Source: Phyllobacteriaceae bacterium (lineage in GTDB: Bacteria; Pseudomonadota; Alphaproteobacteria; Rhizobiales; Ancalomicrobiaceae). From it: DNA of 37,139 nt. A program made the position numbers and the translations under genes. Below are positions 33,175-37,139 of the stretch, piece after piece. The DNA lies in NCBI GenBank assembly GCA_012517025.1, contig JAAYVT010000515.1, positions 1 to 37,139 of the forward strand, given 5' to 3'. Within the stretch, counting starts at the first letter, position 1. Each line of letters opens with the position of its first letter. The notes beneath the pieces were generated by a model. The model ran no database searches. It was not told the DNA's origin and saw nothing but the letters and a program-made list of their open reading frames with translations.

Positions 33175-33756
33175 TCAGGCGCCGAGGATCGTCTCCATCG
33201 CGGCGGAGACCTCGTCGATCGACTTCATGCCGTCGGTCGTCTTCAGCTCGCCGGTGGAGGCGTAATAGCCCGACAGCGGCGCGGTCTTCTCCTGGTACTC
33301 GGCGAGACGCTTGCGGAAGCTCTCGGGATTGTCGTCGGCGCGCGGCGTACCGCCGGCGGCGATCGTCTCCTTGACCCGATTCTCCATGCGGGCGACCAGC
33401 GCCTCGGCGTCGACCACCAGCTCGATCACCGCGTCGAGCTTCAGGCCCTTGGAGGCGAGCATCTTGGTCAGCGCTTCGGCCTGCGGCACGGTGCGCGGGA
33501 AGCCGTCGAGGATGAAGCCCTTGGCGCAGTCGGGCTGATCGATGCGGTCGGAGACCACGCCGATGACGATGTCGTCGGAGACGAGACCGCCCGATTCCAT
33601 CACCGCCTTGGCCTTCAGCCCGACCTCGGTGCCCGCCTTGACCGCGGCGCGCAGCATGTCGCCGGTCGAGAGCTGGACGATTCCGTACTTCTCGACCAGA
33701 CGCGCGGCCTGGGTGCCTTTGCCGGCCCCCGGCGGTCCGAGCAGAATGAGCCTCAT
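33175..33756 (-). CDS. adk: Adenylate kinase, short form
   Basis: A 193-residue enzyme that interconverts AMP, ADP and ATP. The P-loop GPPGAGKGT is at 7-15, then QLSTGDMLRAAV, GFILDGFPRT and RADDNPESFRKRLAEY. The LID is the short form: it has GGTPRADDN where the long enzyme has about 25 more residues and sometimes a zinc site. The ATG at 33756 overlaps the secY TGA as ATGA, so the two are translationally coupled. In alphaproteobacteria adk commonly follows secY, as here. Confidence 0.97.
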   Translation of the reverse strand: MRLILLGPPGAGKGTQAARLVEKYGIVQLSTGDMLRAAVKAGTEVGLKAKAVMESGGLVSDDIVIGVVSDRIDQPDCAKGFILDGFPRTVPQAEALTKMLASKGLKLDAVIELVVDAEALVARMENRVKETIAAGGTPRADDNPESFRKRLAEYQEKTAPLSGYYASTGELKTTDGMKSIDEVSAAMETILGA

Positions 33757-35084
33757 CGACGTCCCCCCTTCAACTTCGCCCGCTTGATCAGACCTTCGTA
33801 CTGATGTGCGAGCAGGTGTCCCTGGATCTGCGCCACCGTGTCCATGGTCACCGAGACCACGATCAGCAGCGACGTACCGCCGAAATAGAACGGAACACCG
33901 GTGTAGGAAATGAGGAATTCGGGTAACAGACACACCGCCACGATGTAGAGCGCGCCGACCACGGTGATCCTCGTCAGGACGTAGTCGATGTACTCGGCGG
34001 TGCGTTCACCCGGGCGGATGCCGGGGATGAAGCCGCCGTGTTTCTTGAGATTGTCGGCGGTGTCCGTGGGATTGAACACGATCGCCGTGTAGAAGAAGGC
34101 GAAGAACACGATCAGCGCCGTGTACATCAGCATGTAGAGCGGCTGACCGTGGCCGAGCCACGCCGTCACCGTCGTCAGCCAACCCGGCCCCTGCCCCGAC
34201 TGGAAGTTGGCGATGGTCGCCGGCACCAGCAGCAGCGAGGAGGCGAAGATCGGCGGGATGACGCCCGAGGTGTTGAGCTTCAGCGGCAGATGCGAGGACT
34301 GGCCCTGCATGATCTGATTGCCGACCTGACGCTTCGGATACTGGATCAGCAGCCGGCGCTGGGCGCGCTCCATGAACACCACGAAGCCGACGACGACGAT
34401 CGCCACCACGATGATCGCGAGAATCGCGAAGGTCGAGATGGCGCCCTGCCGACCGAGCTCGAGGGTGCCGGCGATGGCGTGCGGCAGACCCGCGACGATG
34501 CCTGCGAAGATGATCAGCGAAGTGCCGTTGCCGATGCCGCGCGAGGTGATCTGCTCGCCGAGCCACATCAGGAACAGCGTGCCGCCGACCAGCGTGATGG
34601 TGGCGGTCAGGCGGAAGAACATCCCCGGCGCGGCGACGACACCGCTCGCCCCCTCGAGACCGACGGCGATGCCCCAGGCCTGGAAGATCGCCAGCAGCAC
34701 GGTCAGGTAGCGGGTGTACTGGTTCAGCTGCTTGCGGCCAGATTCGCCTTCCTTCTTGAGCGCTTCCCAAGAGGGGACGACCGTGGTCATCAGCTGCACG
34801 ATGATCGAGGCGGAGATGTAGGGCATGATGCCCAGCGCCAGGATCGCCATGCGGCCGACCGCACCGCCGGAGAACATGTTGAACAGGCCGATGATGCCGG
34901 TCTGCGCGTTGTGGAACGCCTTGGCGAGCGCGGCGGCGTCGATGCCCGGCAGCGGCAGGTAAGTGCCGAGCCGATAAACGAGAAGCGCACCCAGCGTGAA
35001 CCAGATGCGCTTCTTCAGTTCCTCGGCCTTGCCGAAGGCACCCCAGTTGAGATTGGCCGCGAGCTGTTCGGCAGCAGACGCCAT
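33753..35084 (-). CDS. secY: Protein translocase subunit SecY
   Basis: A 443-residue inner-membrane protein that forms the protein-conducting channel with SecE and SecG. Ten membrane spans can be counted. Family stretches: LGTYLPLPGID, FNMFSGGAVGRMAILALGIMPYISASIIVQL, GEQITSRGIGNGTSLIIFAGI, PLKLNTSGVIPPIFASSLLL, and the cytosolic loop GFIPGIRPGERTAEYIDYVLTRIT. The final KRAKLKGGRR is basic. It follows rplO after about 96 bases. Confidence 0.98.
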   Translation of the reverse strand: MASAAEQLAANLNWGAFGKAEELKKRIWFTLGALLVYRLGTYLPLPGIDAAALAKAFHNAQTGIIGLFNMFSGGAVGRMAILALGIMPYISASIIVQLMTTVVPSWEALKKEGESGRKQLNQYTRYLTVLLAIFQAWGIAVGLEGASGVVAAPGMFFRLTATITLVGGTLFLMWLGEQITSRGIGNGTSLIIFAGIVAGLPHAIAGTLELGRQGAISTFAILAIIVVAIVVVGFVVFMERAQRRLLIQYPKRQVGNQIMQGQSSHLPLKLNTSGVIPPIFASSLLLVPATIANFQSGQGPGWLTTVTAWLGHGQPLYMLMYTALIVFFAFFYTAIVFNPTDTADNLKKHGGFIPGIRPGERTAEYIDYVLTRITVVGALYIVAVCLLPEFLISYTGVPFYFGGTSLLIVVSVTMDTVAQIQGHLLAHQYEGLIKRAKLKGGRR

Positions 35085-35180
35085 GTCGGTCTCCGGTGCT
35101 TCGTCAGGGAGATATGTGGTAGCGCGGAAAAGCGGCCGGTTCCAGACCGGCCGCCCTTCGAAACGTGAAAGTTCGACCGA

Positions 35181-35663
35181 TCACTCGGCCGCTTCGGCCG
35201 CCTTCTTCTCGGCGACCTTGACCGAGCCGCCGGCCTTCTCCACCGCCGCGATCGCCGGAGCGGAACCGCCCGCGACCTCGAAGGAGAGAGCGCCCTTGGG
35301 CTCGCCGGGGCCGATCAGACGGATACCGTCCTTCACCCGGCGGATCACGCCGGCGGCCTTCAGCACCTCGGCGGTGACCACCACGCCCGCGGCGATCTTG
35401 CCGGCGTCGATCGCCGCCTGGACGCGGGCGACCGAAACCTCGTTGTAGTCGAGGCGGAACAGGTTGGTGAAGCCGCGCTTCGGGAGGCGGCGATGCAGCG
35501 GCATCTGACCACCTTCGAAGCCCTTGATGGCGACGCCGGAGCGCGCCTTCTGGCCCTTGACACCCTTGCCCGAGGTCTTGCCCAGGCCCGAGCCGATGCC
35601 GCGACCGAGGCGCTTGCCCTTCTTGGCGGCGCCGGGATTGTCGGAAATCTCGTTGAGCTTCAT
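35181..35663 (-). CDS. rplO: Large ribosomal subunit protein uL15
   Basis: A 160-residue ribosomal protein. The start MKLNEISDNPGAAKKGKRLGRG is typical, and GSGLGKTSGKGVKGQKARSG with GFEGGQMPLHRRLPKRGFTN confirms it. The C-terminal tail is Ala/Lys/Glu-rich (VKVAEKKAAEAAE), as in other alphaproteobacteria. The ATG at 35663 is preferred; codons upstream overlap rpmD's end region and are not family-like. Confidence 0.98.
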   Translation of the reverse strand: MKLNEISDNPGAAKKGKRLGRGIGSGLGKTSGKGVKGQKARSGVAIKGFEGGQMPLHRRLPKRGFTNLFRLDYNEVSVARVQAAIDAGKIAAGVVVTAEVLKAAGVIRRVKDGIRLIGPGEPKGALSFEVAGGSAPAIAAVEKAGGSVKVAEKKAAEAAE

Positions 35664-35676
35664 CGCGAAATCCTCA

Positions 35677-35877
35677 TCAGTTCTCTTCGACGACGCGAAC
35701 GAGATGCGCGACCTTGGCAATCATACCGCGCACCGCCGGAGTATCCTCCAGGGTGGAACGGCGATGCCGCTTGTTGAGGCCGAGGCCGATCAGGGTCTTC
35801 TCCTGGACGTCGGGACGGCGGATCGGGCTACCGATCTGCTCGACCGTGATCGTCTTGACCGGGGCGTTGTTCGACAT
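35677..35877 (-). CDS. rpmD: Large ribosomal subunit protein uL30
   Basis: A 66-residue ribosomal protein. KTITVEQIGSPIRRPDVQEKTLIGLGLNKRHR is the family pattern, with the K-x-x-x-(V/I)-x-(Q)-x-x-S-x-I-(x)-R order and the G-L-(G/R)-L-(N/R) turn. The ATG at 35877 gives MSNNAPVKTITV. It begins 68 bases after rpsE and ends 13 bases before rplO. Confidence 0.97.
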   Translation of the reverse strand: MSNNAPVKTITVEQIGSPIRRPDVQEKTLIGLGLNKRHRRSTLEDTPAVRGMIAKVAHLVRVVEEN

Positions 35878-35945
35878 GGGGTTCACCCTTGCTCTTCTCA
35901 AGACCGGGAGGCTCCGTTCTCACGAACGGAGCGCGCCGGTTCGTC

Positions 35946-36494
35946 TCACGCCTCGGCCGTCGCCTCGGCGCCTTCGGCACCGCGACGCGACTGGAGGGTC
36001 GACACCTTCATGCCGCGGCGAGCGGCGACGGAACGGGGGCTGTCCTCGGCCTTGAGGGCATCGAAGGTCGCGCGAACCATGTTGTACGGGTTCGACGAGC
36101 CCATCGACTTCGCCACGACGTCCTGGACGCCGAGGGTCTCGAAGACGGCGCGCATCGGGCCGCCGGCGATGATGCCGGTACCGGCCGGTGCGGCACGGAC
36201 CACGACACGACCGGCACCGTGATGGCCGACCACGTCGTGATGGAGCGTGCGGCCCTCGCGGAGCGACACGCGGATGAGGCCGCGCTTGGCGGCCTCGGTC
36301 GCCTTGCGGATCGCCTCCGGCACCTCACGGGCCTTGCCGTGGCCGAAGCCGACGCGGCCCTTCTGGTCGCCGACGACGACGAGAGCGGCGAAGCCGAAGC
36401 GACGGCCGCCCTTCACAACCTTGGCGACGCGGTTGATGTGCACCAGCCGGTCGACGAATTCGCTGTCGCGTTCTTCCCGCTCGAGCTTTGCCAT
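35946..36494 (-). CDS. rpsE: Small ribosomal subunit protein uS5
   Basis: A 182-residue ribosomal protein. FVDRLVHINRVAKVVKGGRRFGFAALVVVGD is the N-terminal double-strand RNA-binding fold, and GRVGFGHGKAREVPEAIRKA and GTGIIAGGPMRAVFETLGVQDVVAKSMGSSNPYNMVRATFDAL are the C-terminal domain. It influences decoding accuracy. The C-terminal 15 residues (RRGAEGAEATAEA) are acidic and longer than in E. coli, which is usual for alphaproteobacteria. Confidence 0.98.
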   Translation of the reverse strand: MAKLEREERDSEFVDRLVHINRVAKVVKGGRRFGFAALVVVGDQKGRVGFGHGKAREVPEAIRKATEAAKRGLIRVSLREGRTLHHDVVGHHGAGRVVVRAAPAGTGIIAGGPMRAVFETLGVQDVVAKSMGSSNPYNMVRATFDALKAEDSPRSVAARRGMKVSTLQSRRGAEGAEATAEA

Positions 36495-36542
36495 ATCGAT
36501 CAGTCCCTCGTGCGCGGCCGTCTCGGCGCGCCCCTATCGTTG

Positions 36543-36902
36543 TCAGAACTCGAGACCGCCCTCGCGAGCGGCATCGGCGAGCGCCTTGACGCGGCCGTGG
36601 TAGATGAAGCGACCGCGATCGAACACGACCTGCTTCACACCCGCGGCGACCGCCCGCTCGGCGACGAGCTTGCCGACGGCTTCCGCCGCGGCCTTGTCGG
36701 CGCCGGTCTTCAGGTTGCCCTTGAGCGCGGTGTCCAGGGTCGAAGCGGCGGCGAGGGTGACACCCTGCGCGTCGTCGATGACCTGAGCATAGATGTTCTT
36801 CGACGAGCGATGAACCGAGAGCCGGGGACGGCCGTTCGCCGCCGCCTTGACGGCACGGCGCACGCGAGCCGCACGACGCTCCGTGGTGGTCTGATGGGCC
36901 AT
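36543..36902 (-). CDS. rplR: Large ribosomal subunit protein uL18
   Basis: A 119-residue ribosomal protein that binds 5S rRNA. RRAARVRRAVKAAANGRPRLSVHRSSKNIYAQVIDDAQGVTLAAAST and VVFDRGRFIYHGRVKALADAAREGGLEF are characteristic. It lies between rplF (12 bases upstream) and rpsE (48 bases downstream), the standard spc operon order. Confidence 0.98.
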   Translation of the reverse strand: MAHQTTTERRAARVRRAVKAAANGRPRLSVHRSSKNIYAQVIDDAQGVTLAAASTLDTALKGNLKTGADKAAAEAVGKLVAERAVAAGVKQVVFDRGRFIYHGRVKALADAAREGGLEF

Positions 36903-36914
36903 GGCGGCAGCTCC

Positions 36915-37139
36915 TTACTTCTTCTTGCCTTCCTTGCGGAAGATCTTCTCGGTCGAGTACTTGACGCCCTTGCCCTTGTAGGGCTCGGGGCCGCGCCACT
37001 CGCGGATTTCCGCGGCGACCTGTCCGACCTGCTGCTTGTCCATGCCCGACACGAGCACCTGATCCTGCTTCGGGCCGGCCACCTGGATGGTGATGCCCTC
37101 GGGGACCGGGAACAGCACGTCGTGGCTGTAGCCGAGCGA
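36915..37139 (-). CDS. rplF: Large ribosomal subunit protein uL6, C-terminal part
   Basis: The last 74 codons of a gene that continues past the right edge. The visible part reads SLGYSHDVLFPVPEGITIQV, then VSGMDKQQVGQVAAEIREWRGPEPYKGKGVKYSTEKIFRKEGKKK, the highly conserved end of L6, which lies near the GTPase-associated centre. The frame is open to the edge, so the apparent internal GTG near 37118 is not the start. Confidence 0.97.
   Translation of the reverse strand, partial: SLGYSHDVLFPVPEGITIQVAGPKQDQVLVSGMDKQQVGQVAAEIREWRGPEPYKGKGVKYSTEKIFRKEGKKK

Overview
The window looks like core chromosome of a high-GC alphaproteobacterium, most likely of the order Hyphomicrobiales (Rhizobiales). 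Reasons: the spc/alpha ribosomal operon ends rplF-rplR-rpsE-rpmD-rplO-secY-adk-rpsM-rpsK-rpoA-rplQ with a short 193-residue adenylate kinase and no rpmJ; a tripartite bioMNY biotin importer; an ATP12-type F1-ATPase assembly protein; propionyl-CoA carboxylase subunits of alphaproteobacterial type; and a strong third-position G/C bias throughout. The genus cannot be fixed from the sequence. No phage, insertion sequence, CRISPR array, secretion island or defence locus was seen. I found no convincing undescribed multi-gene system.

Left part (1-7353): the start of a YdcF/DUF218-like gene cut by the window edge, an orphan ClpP-type protease with an acidic N-terminal extension, a polytopic membrane protein of unknown function whose stop codon opens a three-copy 35-bp tandem repeat, two small exported proteins, the Mg2+ channel MgtE, and, divergent from it, two consecutive exported polysaccharide deacetylases.

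Transport and central metabolism (7356-20155): a complete ugpBAEC glycerol-3-phosphate ABC importer operon on the minus strand with a hairpin between ugpB and ugpA; a small lipoprotein; tRNA-Leu(GAG); an orphan FliN/SpoA-domain protein divergent from lipB; an acylphosphatase; and a propionyl-CoA carboxylase locus (pccB, a small exported YARHG-like protein, pccA, and a HAD phosphatase that starts on the pccA stop codon).

Right-centre (19352-30651), mainly on the minus strand: rplQ, Deg protease, rarA, crcB, RluA-type pseudouridine synthase, HAD phosphatase and ATP12. From memory this order is common in Hyphomicrobiales. Here it is interrupted by three additions: an SDR/HxlR-regulator pair bracketed by strong terminators, the plus-strand bioMNY operon, and a second RluA-family synthase. 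A 460-bp gene-free gap between crcB and rluC holds a perfect 21-bp inverted repeat.

Right end (30939-37139): the ribosomal/secretion/RNA polymerase operon, with rplF cut by the window edge. The most interesting signals are regulatory or structural: terminator-like hairpins inside coding sequence or built on stop codons, the 21-bp inverted repeat, the stop-codon tandem repeat, and a palindrome upstream of pccA.
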